From: CAIOYC01 sp965277345
GTDB taxonomy: Bacteria; Pseudomonadota; Alphaproteobacteria; Caulobacterales; Caulobacteraceae
DNA length: 64,000 nucleotides
Reading direction: 5' to 3'
NCBI GenBank assembly: GCA_965277345.1
Contig: CBDICI010000002.1
Location: forward strand, 62,001 to 126,000
The first letter of the stretch is position 1; each line of letters opens with the position of its first letter. The position numbers and the translations under genes were made by a program. Shown piece by piece: positions 8,644 through 18,804 of the stretch. A model generated the notes under the pieces. The model had not been told where the DNA came from. It ran no database searches and worked only from the letters and a program-made list of their open reading frames with translations.

Positions 8644-11286
8644 TCATTCAAACAGCGCCCCCAGCCGATCGAACGCCCGGTTCTCAATCATGGCGAACAG
8701 GCAGGCCCCGCCCGACCGCTCCGCCCAGAGTTCGCCGACGAGGCGCTTTTCCCTGGCGTCGTCGGCGGTGGCGATGTGGCCGCCCTTATATTCGATCGCC
8801 GCCGCCCGCCCGTCGTTCAACAGCGCCATGAAGTCGGGATAGAACTTGTCGCTCGCGGTCTGCAGCCAGAACGAATTGGGCTGGCCCGAGGTGTTGCGCA
8901 CCCACGCCTTCACCGCCGGATGGCGCTCGATATAGACGGCGCAGTCGTGCTCTTCGCCGGTGGGCTCAAGATCGCCGATCACGCGGAACAGGTGCTTCCT
9001 GAACCCCATCGCCCCTTTGTAGGCCTGGTTATAGCCGTAGCCGTTCTCGTCGAAGATCAGGGCGAGATCGGCGCTGGTTTGGAAGTCGAGCCCGCTCTGC
9101 GGGAAGAGCGCGGTTTGGAAGGCGCCGGCCTGCCGCACGTCGCGGTAGCGGGCGACGGCTTTCTGAACGGCGTCGAGCACGCGGTATTTCGCCCGCGCGA
9201 GGCCGTCCAGTTCAAGGCCGTATCGCCCGTCGACGGCGTCCAGAGCCTTGGCGATGAACAGCGTGGTGGAGGTCTTGGTGATGTCGCGCCGGCTGGAGGC
9301 AGGCAGGCGCCGGTCCAGCCAGTTGATCAGGGCGGGTCTCGTCCAGCCGCGTTCTTCGAGGGCGAGGCCGAGTTGCCGGTGCAACTCGTCCACGAAGTCG
9401 ATCCGCACCTCGCCGCCCTCGCTCACATCCACGTGCGCCTCGTCCACCGATCCGCGCGGGGCGGCGAAGAAGTCCAGCACGCCGGCGCCGTCGTGCTCTT
9501 CGAGCTTCCACGGCGTATCGAGAAAGTCGGTGCGATCGAACAGCTTCAGCGTATTGCCGCGCCGCACGCCCAGGCGAGGCACGGCGAAGAACACCGGCGG
9601 CGCGTCCGGGGTCAGCGGGCGAAGCTGCGCACCGCGCGAGCGGGCGACGATGGCGTCGATGGCCCCCGCCGCCTCCGGCATGGCGAGCTTCAGCGCGGTG
9701 CGGTCATAGTCGCTGAGCGCGCCGCGCGCCACGATCCGGCCTGTCGCCACATCGATGCTCGCCCGGCCCCCCGTCACCAGGGCGATGTTGGGCGCCAGCG
9801 CGGCGAGGTCGAGCTCGACAGGCAATTCCTCCTCAAAGGTGAAGGCGGCCCCGCCCTCTTCAAAGCCGTCGAGAACCGGCGCCACCGCGCGGATCAGGCT
9901 CGCCGCTTCGATCCGCTCGAAGCCGTTGTTCACCAGCCCGTCGCGCAGGGTCGCGGCGGCGGTCTGGAAACTGGTGGTGGTGGCGAAGGCGTAGGCGCGG
10001 TTCAGATCCTCATGCGCCTTGCGCGTGGCGCGGGGCATCCGCAGCACCCGGCCGAGGAGCTGTTCCACCGAGCGGGCGGACTTCTGTTCCGCCACCGAAC
10101 ACAGCACATAGGCGAACGAACAGTCCCAGCCCTCGCGCAGGGCCTGCTGGGTGATGATGAACCGGATGGTGCAGGCCGGATCGAACAGGTCCACCCCCTC
10201 CAGTTCCCGGCTCTCGCCCGTGGCCAGCGCGATGTGCGCCTCCGGCACACGGAAATCGTCGATGAGGAGCTTTTTCACCTCGTCGGCATGAAGCGTCGGC
10301 TTGTCCTTGGAGCGCGGTTCGGCCTGGATCAGCATCACCGGGCGGATGAACTCTCCGGTGGCGGCCAGCTCCCGCTTGGCCGTGTCGTTCAGCCCGTCCA
10401 GCCAGGCGATGGCGTCGGCGAGGGTGTCCTTCGGCTCGGATCGGCCGCGCAATACGACGGGCAGCTTGATCATCTCCGCCGCCTTCAGTTCGGCGGCGGA
10501 CACGTGGTGCAGCACGTTGGAGGCATAGACCTCCCTCTCCGGCCTGTGCTCCTCGGGCGTCACCGGTGTGGCGGTGAACTCCACGATCAGGGACGGTTTC
10601 AGCCGGGCCAGCGTATCGAACGACAGACGCGAGCGCGCATTGTGCGCCTCATCCATGATCACCATCGGGCGGCGCATCCGGATCACATTGGCGAGGGAGT
10701 AAACCGGATCGCCGCCGGGGCCGATTTCGAGGGCGCTTCTGAGGCCCTCAGGCAGGCCGGAGAAATGATCCATCAGGCCGCCGTTGGCCTCATAGACCTT
10801 GCGCCCCTCGGTATCCTCCACCCGGAAGGCCTGGATCGTCGCCACGATCACCACCGCGCCGCCGTCGTAATCGGCCCGGCCGGCATAGAGGGCGTCGGGC
10901 AGGCTCATCACCCGCACGTTCTCGCCGAAGCGATCGGCCAGGGCGCGGCGGTTGGGATGATCGCGGTCCTGCAAGGACGCCAGGGTCTGGTCGCGGATGA
11001 TCTGCGAGGGGGTGAACCACAGCACGAGCGGCGCGGCGGTGCGCAGATACGCGTCCGCCGCCACCGCCACCGAATGCGCGGCCAGGATGGTCTTGCCGCC
11101 GCCGGTCGGCACCCGAAGGCACACATAGGGCAGGCCGGGCAGGCCCGGCGCCTGCACATAGGGCCGTTTGGTCAGGCTGTAGAAGGCGGTATCCGCGTCA
11201 TCCAGCGCCACCGCTTTTTCCAGAAAGCGCCGCAGCGCCTCCAGCGTCGCCGTCTGATAGCTTTTCAGCGCGAAGGGCGCGGCCAT
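8644..11286 (-). CDS. res: type III restriction enzyme, Res helicase-nuclease subunit
   Basis: This 880-residue subunit pairs with Mod to translocate along and cut DNA carrying unmethylated sites. Superfamily 2 motifs are visible: Walker A TGGGKT (61-66), DEAH box MDEAHNARSR (211-220), TAT (238-240), and the motif V/VI region LREGWDCSFAY...EQLLGRVLRMPRA. A C-terminal PD-(D/E)xK nuclease is seen as PDF (D818) ... EYK (832-834). I chose the ATG at 11284-11286 (MAAPFALKSYQ), four bases after the mod stop codon; the longer frame would run into mod. It ends 30 bases from tRNA-Cys. No disruption is seen, so the system looks intact. Confidence 0.9.
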   Translation of the reverse strand: MAAPFALKSYQTATLEALRRFLEKAVALDDADTAFYSLTKRPYVQAPGLPGLPYVCLRVPTGGGKTILAAHSVAVAADAYLRTAAPLVLWFTPSQIIRDQTLASLQDRDHPNRRALADRFGENVRVMSLPDALYAGRADYDGGAVVIVATIQAFRVEDTEGRKVYEANGGLMDHFSGLPEGLRSALEIGPGGDPVYSLANVIRMRRPMVIMDEAHNARSRLSFDTLARLKPSLIVEFTATPVTPEEHRPEREVYASNVLHHVSAAELKAAEMIKLPVVLRGRSEPKDTLADAIAWLDGLNDTAKRELAATGEFIRPVMLIQAEPRSKDKPTLHADEVKKLLIDDFRVPEAHIALATGESRELEGVDLFDPACTIRFIITQQALREGWDCSFAYVLCSVAEQKSARSVEQLLGRVLRMPRATRKAHEDLNRAYAFATTTSFQTAAATLRDGLVNNGFERIEAASLIRAVAPVLDGFEEGGAAFTFEEELPVELDLAALAPNIALVTGGRASIDVATGRIVARGALSDYDRTALKLAMPEAAGAIDAIVARSRGAQLRPLTPDAPPVFFAVPRLGVRRGNTLKLFDRTDFLDTPWKLEEHDGAGVLDFFAAPRGSVDEAHVDVSEGGEVRIDFVDELHRQLGLALEERGWTRPALINWLDRRLPASSRRDITKTSTTLFIAKALDAVDGRYGLELDGLARAKYRVLDAVQKAVARYRDVRQAGAFQTALFPQSGLDFQTSADLALIFDENGYGYNQAYKGAMGFRKHLFRVIGDLEPTGEEHDCAVYIERHPAVKAWVRNTSGQPNSFWLQTASDKFYPDFMALLNDGRAAAIEYKGGHIATADDAREKRLVGELWAERSGGACLFAMIENRAFDRLGALFE

Positions 11287-11290
11287 GCGC

Positions 11291-13024
11291 TTACAAGCCC
11301 TCGATCTGATAGGGCACCTGCTTGAACGCGACGCCCGCCGCCGCCAGCCGATCGTCCGGCAGGGTGCACCCCTCGGCATAGACCACCCGCGTGCCGGTGA
11401 AATCGGCGGCGGGCGGCGCCAGGCTCTCCAGCATGGCGGAGGTCAGCACATTGCCCGCCCGCTCGTCCGCGACGCCCAATGAGCCGGAGGCGTGCAGCAG
11501 ATAGATCGCGCGATCCTGGAATGTGCCGATCAGGGGCGAGGCCCCCTCCGCCCGCCGCGGAATGGGCGAGCCGGTCTCGCAGAAGAAGACGTGCGCCGCG
11601 AGGTCGGGAAACGTGACCTCCGGACCGACATTGCCGTCCGCATCGAACAGCGGTTCGCCAAGGGTGCAGAAGCGGAAACCTCCGCCAAGCCCTTCCAAAG
11701 GTTTCCCTTTTCCCACCTTCGGCGCGTAGCCTTGAATAACCGCCTCAATCCTTGCGGCAGTGCGCTTCGTCAACGTCTCTTCGTCCGTTTCAACTAAAAT
11801 GAAATGGCGGTCAGATTGCGAGACCTTTGCGAGATTAAGAACGGCATGGCCGGTCGTGCCAGAGCCCGCAAAGCTATCCAAAATAATATCGCCGGGCTTG
11901 GTGAGTACGCCTAACAATTCCTCAATGACTTCAACATCTTTGGGAAATTGGAATGCGCCAGCTCCAAGAATTGCTTCGACCTGCAAAGTGGCGGCGCGCC
12001 CATCTTTATAAAATACACTTTGTAAAGGCTCGCTTTCAACTTCCAATAGATAGCTCTTGCGGCAAGGTATTGTGGTCTCGTCCTTCCCGAAATGAATGCG
12101 GGGCGGCACTTCGGCCATTGCCGCCAAGCTGCGATCCTCCTCCCAACGCCATCCGGTCGAAGGCTTTGCAGTCGCCTTTTTGGTTTCGGGATGGATTATA
12201 TCGTATCGAGGGCGGCTTTCACGGCCATCATCAGGCCCAGCAAAGTTATCCGGAAAATAAAGACCCCTATCGTCTGACCAGTTGTAATGCTTGTGAGAAC
12301 GGCGTGGGTCGTCCTTTGGAAGGGCGCGATACCAATCCATCATTGCCTTGCGAATGGCGGCATGATCGGCGCCTAACACTGACTTCAATTCCTCATAGCG
12401 CGCCAAAACCTCGTCAATGCCGGGCTTGCGCCGACGCCACGCAATATTCTTATCCACCAAATATCGTTTGCTTCGGGCGTATATCGCTATGTATTCGTGA
12501 ACGGTCGGAAGCAGCTTGGCGTCGCCCTTCTTGCCTTTTTGCCAAACCAGCACCCCAATGCGGTTCGACCTTCCAAAGACTTCATCGAAAAGAATTAGAA
12601 GATGATCGATTTCGTTTTCATCGATCGAAATGGCAATGCAGCCGTCTTTGGCTAAAAATTCTCGAAGCAATCGGACACGCGGATACATCATGCAAAGCCA
12701 CTTGTCGTGGCGAGACAGGTCTTCCGCCTCCTTGCCGACCACCGATCCCAGCCAGGCCTTGATCTCCGGCGAATTCACATTGTCGTTGTAGACCCAGCCC
12801 TCGTTCCCCGTGTTGTAGGGCGGGTCGATATAGATGCACTTCACCTTGCCCGCGTAATAGGGCAACAGCGCCTTCAGCGCTTCGAGGTTGTCGCCCTGCA
12901 CCAGCAGGTTGCCCGCATCGGGATCGCCCACCGACCTGTCCTTGTCGCAGTGGATCAGGCGATAGGGCACATCGCGGTGATGGTTCACCACCGCCTTCTT
13001 CCCGATCCAGTCCAGTGTCGGCAT
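11291..13024 (-). CDS. mod: type III modification methyltransferase (adenine-specific), Mod subunit
   Basis: This 577-residue methyltransferase recognises the target and methylates adenine. The catalytic motif IV YIDPPYNTGNEGW is at residues 65-77 and the SAM motif I SFAGSGTTGH at 384-393. DPPY comes before FxGxG, which is the beta-class order of type III Mods. The stretch between them holds the target-recognition region. From about 11,690 to 12,700 base composition drops sharply (one 60-base line near 12,601 is 40% GC), while both gene ends are near 65%. It is directly upstream of res, with a 4-base gap. The recognition sequence cannot be read. Confidence 0.9.
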   Translation of the reverse strand: MPTLDWIGKKAVVNHHRDVPYRLIHCDKDRSVGDPDAGNLLVQGDNLEALKALLPYYAGKVKCIYIDPPYNTGNEGWVYNDNVNSPEIKAWLGSVVGKEAEDLSRHDKWLCMMYPRVRLLREFLAKDGCIAISIDENEIDHLLILFDEVFGRSNRIGVLVWQKGKKGDAKLLPTVHEYIAIYARSKRYLVDKNIAWRRRKPGIDEVLARYEELKSVLGADHAAIRKAMMDWYRALPKDDPRRSHKHYNWSDDRGLYFPDNFAGPDDGRESRPRYDIIHPETKKATAKPSTGWRWEEDRSLAAMAEVPPRIHFGKDETTIPCRKSYLLEVESEPLQSVFYKDGRAATLQVEAILGAGAFQFPKDVEVIEELLGVLTKPGDIILDSFAGSGTTGHAVLNLAKVSQSDRHFILVETDEETLTKRTAARIEAVIQGYAPKVGKGKPLEGLGGGFRFCTLGEPLFDADGNVGPEVTFPDLAAHVFFCETGSPIPRRAEGASPLIGTFQDRAIYLLHASGSLGVADERAGNVLTSAMLESLAPPAADFTGTRVVYAEGCTLPDDRLAAAGVAFKQVPYQIEGL

Positions 13025-13119
13025 CGGCGCCCCCGTTCTACACCGCCATCCCTAGCGGCATTCGCCGCCCCGCGCCAAGCGCGCCACCCCACCGCGCCGC
13101 GGCGAAAGGCGGCCGAAAA

Positions 13120-13134
13120 GAACATATTGCGAAC
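13120..13134 (+). promoter_or_regulatory. LexA (SOS) box upstream of recA
   Basis: GAACATATTGCGAAC is a perfect GAAC-N7-GAAC, the reverse complement of the alphaproteobacterial LexA consensus GTTC-N7-GTTC. It lies 71 bases before the recA ATG and overlaps a TTGCGA -35-like element (13127-13132). Confidence 0.85.
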
Positions 13135-13205
13135 AGAACAAAAATGGTACAAACTTCATCCATCGGCGCGACCCGGGCGGGAATCGGGCCATAGAGGAGG
13201 CTTCG

Positions 13206-14279
<1,074 letters not shown>

Positions 14280-14324
14280 TCGGGTCTCTGTCGGGACTCG
14301 ATCCCGCCGGTCGGCGCGGCCCCG

Positions 14325-16022
14325 CTACATATTCGGGTAGTTGGGGCCGCCGCCGCCCTCCGGGCAGGTCCAGACGATGTTCTGCGACGGGTCCTTGATA
14401 TCGCAGGTCTTGCAGTGGACGCAGTTCTGCGCGTTGATCTGGAAGCGCGGGTCCTCGCCCGCCTCGTTATAGACCACCTCATAGACGCCCGCCGGGCAGT
14501 AGAGCCGGGCCGGCTCCCCATACCTGGGCAGGTTCACCGCGATGGGTATCGAGGGGTCCTTCAGTTTCAGGTGGGCCGGTTGGTCCTCGGCGTGATTGGT
14601 GTTGGAGATGAACACCGAGGACAGCTTGTCGAAGCTGAGGACGCCGTCGGGCTTGGGGTATCTGATCGCCTTGTGGTCCTTGGCCAGGCCCGTGGAGGCG
14701 GCGTCGGACGTCTTATGATGCAGCGTGCCGAACGGCGACCAGCCGCCCGTGAGGTTGGAGAGGGTCAGGTCGATGCCGCCGAGCAGGATCGAACCCAGCG
14801 CCGTGCCGAACATGGCGCCGAGCGGCTTGTTGTTGCGCACAAGCTTCAACTCCTTAGCCACCCAGGACCTCTTGTAGGCGGCCTCGTATTCGCCCACCTC
14901 GTCGCCGGCGCGCCCAGCGCCCAGCGCCGCCGCGATGGCCTCCGCGCCCAGCATCCCGGTCTTGATGGCGTTGTGACTGCCCTTGACCCGCGCCTGATTG
15001 ACGAAGCCGGCGCTGTCGCCGATCAGCACCCCGCCCGGGAAGGCGAGCTTGGGCAGGGACTGCACCCCGCCCTTGACGATGGCCCGCGCGCCATAGGCGA
15101 TGCGCTTGCCACCCGCCAGATGCGGCGCCACCGAGGGGTGGGTCTTGAAGCGCTGGAATTCGTCGAACGGCGACAGGAACGGGTTGGCGTAGCTGAGGTC
15201 CACCACCAGCCCGATCGAGACGTAGCGGTCGCCGAAATGGTACATCCACGAGCCGCCTCCGGTCTTGTCGTCGAGCGGCCAGCCCAGGGTGTGCTGTACG
15301 AGACCCGGCTGGAACACCGCGTCCGGCACCTGCCAGACCTCTTTCAGGCCGATGCCGTACTTCTGCGGATCGCGACCCTCGTTCAGGCCGAAGCGCGCCT
15401 GCACGATCTTGGAGAGGGAGCCCCGACACCCCTCGGCCAGCATCACGTACTTGCCGTGCAGCTCCAGCCCCGGCTGGTAGTCCGCCCTCCGGGTCCCGTC
15501 CTTGTGGATGCCGAACACGCCGGCGACCACGCCCTTGACCTCCCCCGCCTCGCCGAACACCAGTTCCGAGGCCGCCATGCCGGGATAGACCTCCACGCCC
15601 GCAGCCTCCGCCTGCCCGGACAGCCAGCGGCACAGATTGGCGAGCGAGGCGATATAGCAGCCATGGTTCTTCATGAAGCCCGGCATGGGCAGCCAGGTCA
15701 GGTCCAGGGCGCCCTGCGGACCGAGATAGAGGATCCTGTCCTTGGTCACCGCGGTCTCCAGCGGCGCGCCCATGGCCTTCCAGTCCGGGAACAGCTCGGC
15801 CAGGCCCCGAGGATCGACCACGGCCCCGGAAAGGATGTGCGCCCCGACCTCCGAGCCCTTCTCCACCAGCGCCACGCTGAGCTCGGGCGAAAGCTGCTTC
15901 AAACGGATCGCCGCCGCCAGTCCGGCGGGCCCGCCGCCGACGATGACCACGTCGTACTCCATGGCCTCGCGCGGCTCGTCCGGCGCGTCGGTCCCCATTT
16001 CGGTGACGATCTCTTCGGCCAC
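14325..16022 (-). CDS. electron-transfer flavoprotein:ubiquinone oxidoreductase
   Basis: This 565-residue membrane-associated FAD/4Fe-4S enzyme passes electrons from ETF (acyl-CoA dehydrogenases) to ubiquinone. The N-terminal dinucleotide fold is DVVIVGGGPAGLAAAIRLKQ (~24-43). Later segments include LIGDSAGFVNQARVKGSHNA. The C-terminal ferredoxin-like cluster is NCVHCKTCDIKDPSQ with a fourth Cys in VWTCPEGGG. The start is GTG (16020-16022), supported by GAGGAG six bases upstream; an ATG at 15998 would give a shorter form. The acyl-CoA dehydrogenase at 20.3-21.5 kb would feed this pathway through ETF. Confidence 0.95.
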   Translation of the reverse strand: MAEEIVTEMGTDAPDEPREAMEYDVVIVGGGPAGLAAAIRLKQLSPELSVALVEKGSEVGAHILSGAVVDPRGLAELFPDWKAMGAPLETAVTKDRILYLGPQGALDLTWLPMPGFMKNHGCYIASLANLCRWLSGQAEAAGVEVYPGMAASELVFGEAGEVKGVVAGVFGIHKDGTRRADYQPGLELHGKYVMLAEGCRGSLSKIVQARFGLNEGRDPQKYGIGLKEVWQVPDAVFQPGLVQHTLGWPLDDKTGGGSWMYHFGDRYVSIGLVVDLSYANPFLSPFDEFQRFKTHPSVAPHLAGGKRIAYGARAIVKGGVQSLPKLAFPGGVLIGDSAGFVNQARVKGSHNAIKTGMLGAEAIAAALGAGRAGDEVGEYEAAYKRSWVAKELKLVRNNKPLGAMFGTALGSILLGGIDLTLSNLTGGWSPFGTLHHKTSDAASTGLAKDHKAIRYPKPDGVLSFDKLSSVFISNTNHAEDQPAHLKLKDPSIPIAVNLPRYGEPARLYCPAGVYEVVYNEAGEDPRFQINAQNCVHCKTCDIKDPSQNIVWTCPEGGGGPNYPNM

Positions 16023-16126
16023 TGTCGACTCCTCAACCCTGCTGGCCCGTTATCGGAACCTGCCGCAAGGGTGGTCAAGGTGATTTCCTCCGTGCGCGGG
16101 CGCCGGGGCGGTATTAGGGTGGCGGC

Positions 16127-16921
16127 ATGGATCGCGCGCTCGTCAGTTCGCTGGCCTTCTGGGCCGATGCGGGGGTGGAGACCGCCTATGCGGACGCGCC
16201 GGTCGACCGGCTGAAGCCGGCCGAGCGCAAGCCGCCGCCCGGCATGGTCCGCCCCGCCGCCTCGCCCCAGCCCACGGCGCGCGGGGGGGCGGCCGAGGCG
16301 GATGTTGTGAGCGCGGTCGCCGCCGCCCGCGCCCTGGCGGTCCAGGCGCACGATCTGGATACCCTCAAGACCGCCATCGCCGCCTTCGACGGCTGCGCCC
16401 TAAAGCGTCAGGGCGCGCGCCAGGCCGTCTTCGCCCGGGGGTTGGCCGATGCCCCGGTGATGGTGATCGGCGAAGGCCCCGGCGCGGAGGAGGACAAGGC
16501 GGGCGAACCCTTCGTCGGCCGGGCGGGCCAGTTGCTGGACAAGATGCTGGCCGCCGCCGGCCTCGCCGATCGGGTATTCATCACCAACACCGTGTTCTGG
16601 CGCCCGCCGGACAACCGCACCCCCACGCCGGCGGAGCAGGCGGTGTGCGCCCCCTTCGTGGAGCGGGCCATCGCCCTGGTGCGCCCGCGCCTGCTGCTGC
16701 TGGCCGGCGGCGCCGCGGCCAAGGGGATGCTGCGCCGGAGCGAGGGCATCCTCACGCTGCGCGGCCAGTGGCTCGACTGGACGCCGCTGGAGGGCGGCGA
16801 GGTCATTCCGGCCATGCCGACCCTGCACCCCGCCTTCCTGCTGCGTCAGCCGCTCGGCAAGAAGAAGGCCTGGCAGGACCTTATGACGCTGGCGATCCGG
16901 CTTGAGGAAACAACGGCTTAG
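16127..16921 (+). CDS. uracil-DNA glycosylase, family 4-like
   Basis: This 264-residue enzyme excises uracil from DNA. Motif 1 is MVIGEGPGAEEDKAGEPFVG (112-131) and the motif 2 region is PTLHPAFLLRQ near the C-terminus. Classical family 4 enzymes bind a 4Fe-4S cluster through four Cys. Here only C90 (DGCALKR) and C174 (AVCAPF) remain: the usual Cys of the CRPP element is Trp159 (FWRPPDNRTP) and the CxxC partner near position 93 is absent. I recall the FWRPP form in other alphaproteobacteria, so this may be a cluster-free subfamily. It is divergent from etfQO, with a 104-bp gap. Confidence 0.85.
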   Translation: MDRALVSSLAFWADAGVETAYADAPVDRLKPAERKPPPGMVRPAASPQPTARGGAAEADVVSAVAAARALAVQAHDLDTLKTAIAAFDGCALKRQGARQAVFARGLADAPVMVIGEGPGAEEDKAGEPFVGRAGQLLDKMLAAAGLADRVFITNTVFWRPPDNRTPTPAEQAVCAPFVERAIALVRPRLLLLAGGAAAKGMLRRSEGILTLRGQWLDWTPLEGGEVIPAMPTLHPAFLLRQPLGKKKAWQDLMTLAIRLEETTA

Positions 16922-16958
16922 GCTTAGACGGGACGCCGGTCGGCATCCTTGCGATGCG

Positions 16959-17035
16959 CCAGTGTGGCGATTGAGAAATTCGCCGACAGAGGATGGGGGT
17001 CGCGGTGCGAATTTCTGAATCTCAAGCCGCACTGG
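16959..17035. repeat. imperfect inverted repeat
   Basis: The left arm 16959-16983 (CCAGTGTGGC, then GATTGAGAAATTCGC) pairs with the right arm 17007-17035 (GCGAATTTCTGAATC, then GCCGCACTGG) with two mismatches and a 4-base insertion. It is non-coding and lies between the glycosylase and transglycosylase genes; no function is assigned. Confidence 0.7.
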
Positions 17036-17047
17036 AAGCATTGGTTT

Positions 17048-17124
17048 CTAGTGTCCTTTTCGAACCAGACGTTCGCCCTGCGCTTGGTTCTATCTGCCGG
17101 CGAACGTCTGGTTCGGGACACTAG
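17048..17124. mobile_element. 77-bp palindromic element bounded by CTAG (possible IS630-type MITE)
   Basis: The outer arms CTAGTGTCC (17048-17056) / GGACACTAG (17116-17124) and inner arms CGAACCAGACGTTCGCC (17061-17077) / GGCGAACGTCTGGTTCG (17099-17115) are perfect complements. A 4-base TTTT bulge and a 21-base loop interrupt them. The CTAG ends fit the TA-in-CTAG target duplication known for IS630-family elements; that origin is inference. It ends 14 bases before the transglycosylase ATG and may carry or block its leader. Confidence 0.55.
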
Positions 17125-17137
17125 TCGGGGCGGCCCC

Positions 17138-18754
17138 ATGCGGATCGGCGGTATCGGAGGCATCCTGGTCGCGTTGCTGGTCCTGATGGTCGGACGGGCG
17201 GCGGCCCAGCCCTCCCCGACCATCCGGGTCCTCTCCAGCGACGACGCCCGCGTCTATACCCAGGCGTTCAAGGCGGTGCGGAACGGCGACTTCGAGGCGG
17301 CCAGGGGCGTCGCCGACAGGGTGGACGACGAATGCCTGATCGGTCGGTTGCAGCTGATCAGGCTGATGGCCGCCGACTATCCCGCCACCTACGACGAACT
17401 GCGCACCTGGCTGAAAACCTATCACGACCAGCCCGGCGCCGAGCGGGTCTATGCCCTGGCGCGGAAGAAGGCCCCCGGCCTCACCGATCTGCCCACGCCC
17501 GACAGCGACCGGGCCGAGCCCGCCGAGGCCGCCGCCCCGTCCTGGGCGCGGGTCGAGGCCCTGGCCGAGAAGCTCGATCTCAAGGCCCCCACCACCCGGG
17601 TCGATCCCCGCCTGCAGGCCGCCAAGGAGGCCTATTACGGCGGCGATGTGGAGCAGGGCTACGCCCTGGCCACCGCGGCGGGCGAACGCTGGATCGCCGG
17701 CCTCGCCGCCTTCCGCCTGAAGCGGTACGAGGTGGCCGAGGCGCGGCTTTCGGCCCTGGCCGAGGACGCGACCCAGAGCGAGTGGGTGCGCTCGGCCGCC
17801 GCCTTCTGGGCCGCACGGGCGGCGGTGGCGTCGGGTGAACCCGAACGGGCCCCGGGCTACCTGCAGATCGCCGCCCGGACGCCCTATACCTTCTATGGTC
17901 TGATCGCCGAACGGCAGCTCGGCCTGGAGCCGGCGGTCAGCGCCAACGGCTTCGACATGGGTCCCCCCCCCATGCCGCTCGATCCCGACGGACCGAGCGC
18001 GGCGGCCTCGGCCTCCGGCCTCACTGCGCTGATCCGGTCGGACAAGCGCGCCCACCGCGCCGCCGCCTTCGCCCAGCTTGGGATGCGCGCCGAGGCGGGC
18101 CAGGAGCTGCGCACCGCCCTCTTGAACGCCGGCTCGGCGCCGGAGCGGAAAAAGTGGACCTCGCTCGGTCTCGCCCTGAACGCCCCCCTCACCTCCTCCG
18201 CGGATCTGACCCGCTCCGGCCACAGCCGCTTCGACCTTGCCCAGTTCCCCACGCCCGACCTGCAGCCCGCCGGCGGCTTCACCATCGACCGCGCCCTCGT
18301 CTACGCCATCGTGCGCCAGGAGAGCGGGTTTCGCCCCACCGCCGCCTCCAACGCCAACGCCTATGGCCTGATGCAGCTGACCGCCCCCACCGCCGCGCGC
18401 GTGGTCGGCGACGACAAGCTGGCCCGCGACCCGACGCCGCTCAGCGACCCGGCCTTCAACCTGCGCGTCGGGCAGGACTATGTGAAGACCCTGCTCCAGC
18501 TGGTGCAGGGCGATGTGTTGCGCGCCGTCGCCGCCTATAATTCCGGGCCGGGCGCCATCATGAAGACGGCGAAGAGGATGGACCCGGCTACCGACTCCCT
18601 GCTCGTGTTCGAGAGTATGCCGGGCGGCCAGACCCGCGAGTTCGTGCAGCGCGTCGTCTCCAACTATTGGATCTACCGCCAGATGTTCGGCCAGGACTGC
18701 CCCTCCCTTGCCGCCCTGGCGTCGGGCGCCCGATCGGTGACGGTCGATCCATAG
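17138..18754 (+). CDS. soluble-type lytic transglycosylase (SLT domain)
   Basis: This 538-residue periplasmic enzyme cleaves peptidoglycan to 1,6-anhydromuropeptides. A signal peptide covers residues 1-~24 (VALLVLMVGRAAA). An alpha-helical superhelix of ~350 residues follows, rich in short TPR-like repeats as in Slt70. The catalytic SLT domain has VRQESGFRP with Glu395, then NAYGLMQLTAPTAA and VAAYNSGPGA. I chose the ATG at 17138 because it begins the signal peptide; the longer frame runs through the CTAG palindrome. The family role is wall turnover. It is followed by the radical-SAM gene after an SOS-type promoter. Confidence 0.9.
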   Translation: MRIGGIGGILVALLVLMVGRAAAQPSPTIRVLSSDDARVYTQAFKAVRNGDFEAARGVADRVDDECLIGRLQLIRLMAADYPATYDELRTWLKTYHDQPGAERVYALARKKAPGLTDLPTPDSDRAEPAEAAAPSWARVEALAEKLDLKAPTTRVDPRLQAAKEAYYGGDVEQGYALATAAGERWIAGLAAFRLKRYEVAEARLSALAEDATQSEWVRSAAAFWAARAAVASGEPERAPGYLQIAARTPYTFYGLIAERQLGLEPAVSANGFDMGPPPMPLDPDGPSAAASASGLTALIRSDKRAHRAAAFAQLGMRAEAGQELRTALLNAGSAPERKKWTSLGLALNAPLTSSADLTRSGHSRFDLAQFPTPDLQPAGGFTIDRALVYAIVRQESGFRPTAASNANAYGLMQLTAPTAARVVGDDKLARDPTPLSDPAFNLRVGQDYVKTLLQLVQGDVLRAVAAYNSGPGAIMKTAKRMDPATDSLLVFESMPGGQTREFVQRVVSNYWIYRQMFGQDCPSLAALASGARSVTVDP

Positions 18755-18804
18755 GCCGTATTGCAAGCGGGTCGACCCGCACCGTCCTGCGGTGAGGTGA
18801 CAAT

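Noticed and set aside
11953..12762. A 269-codon plus-strand ORF in the low-GC part of mod
   Set aside because: It is antisense to the well-supported methyltransferase, with no recognisable domain; a shadow frame.
8541..13200. Restriction module as an integrative element at tRNA-Cys
   Set aside because: No copy of the tRNA 3' end was found on the recA side and no integrase is present, so I see no attachment sites.
16949..17137. A longer N-terminus for the transglycosylase
   Set aside because: It would be encoded by two inverted repeats and precede a clear signal peptide; the ATG at 17138 is better.
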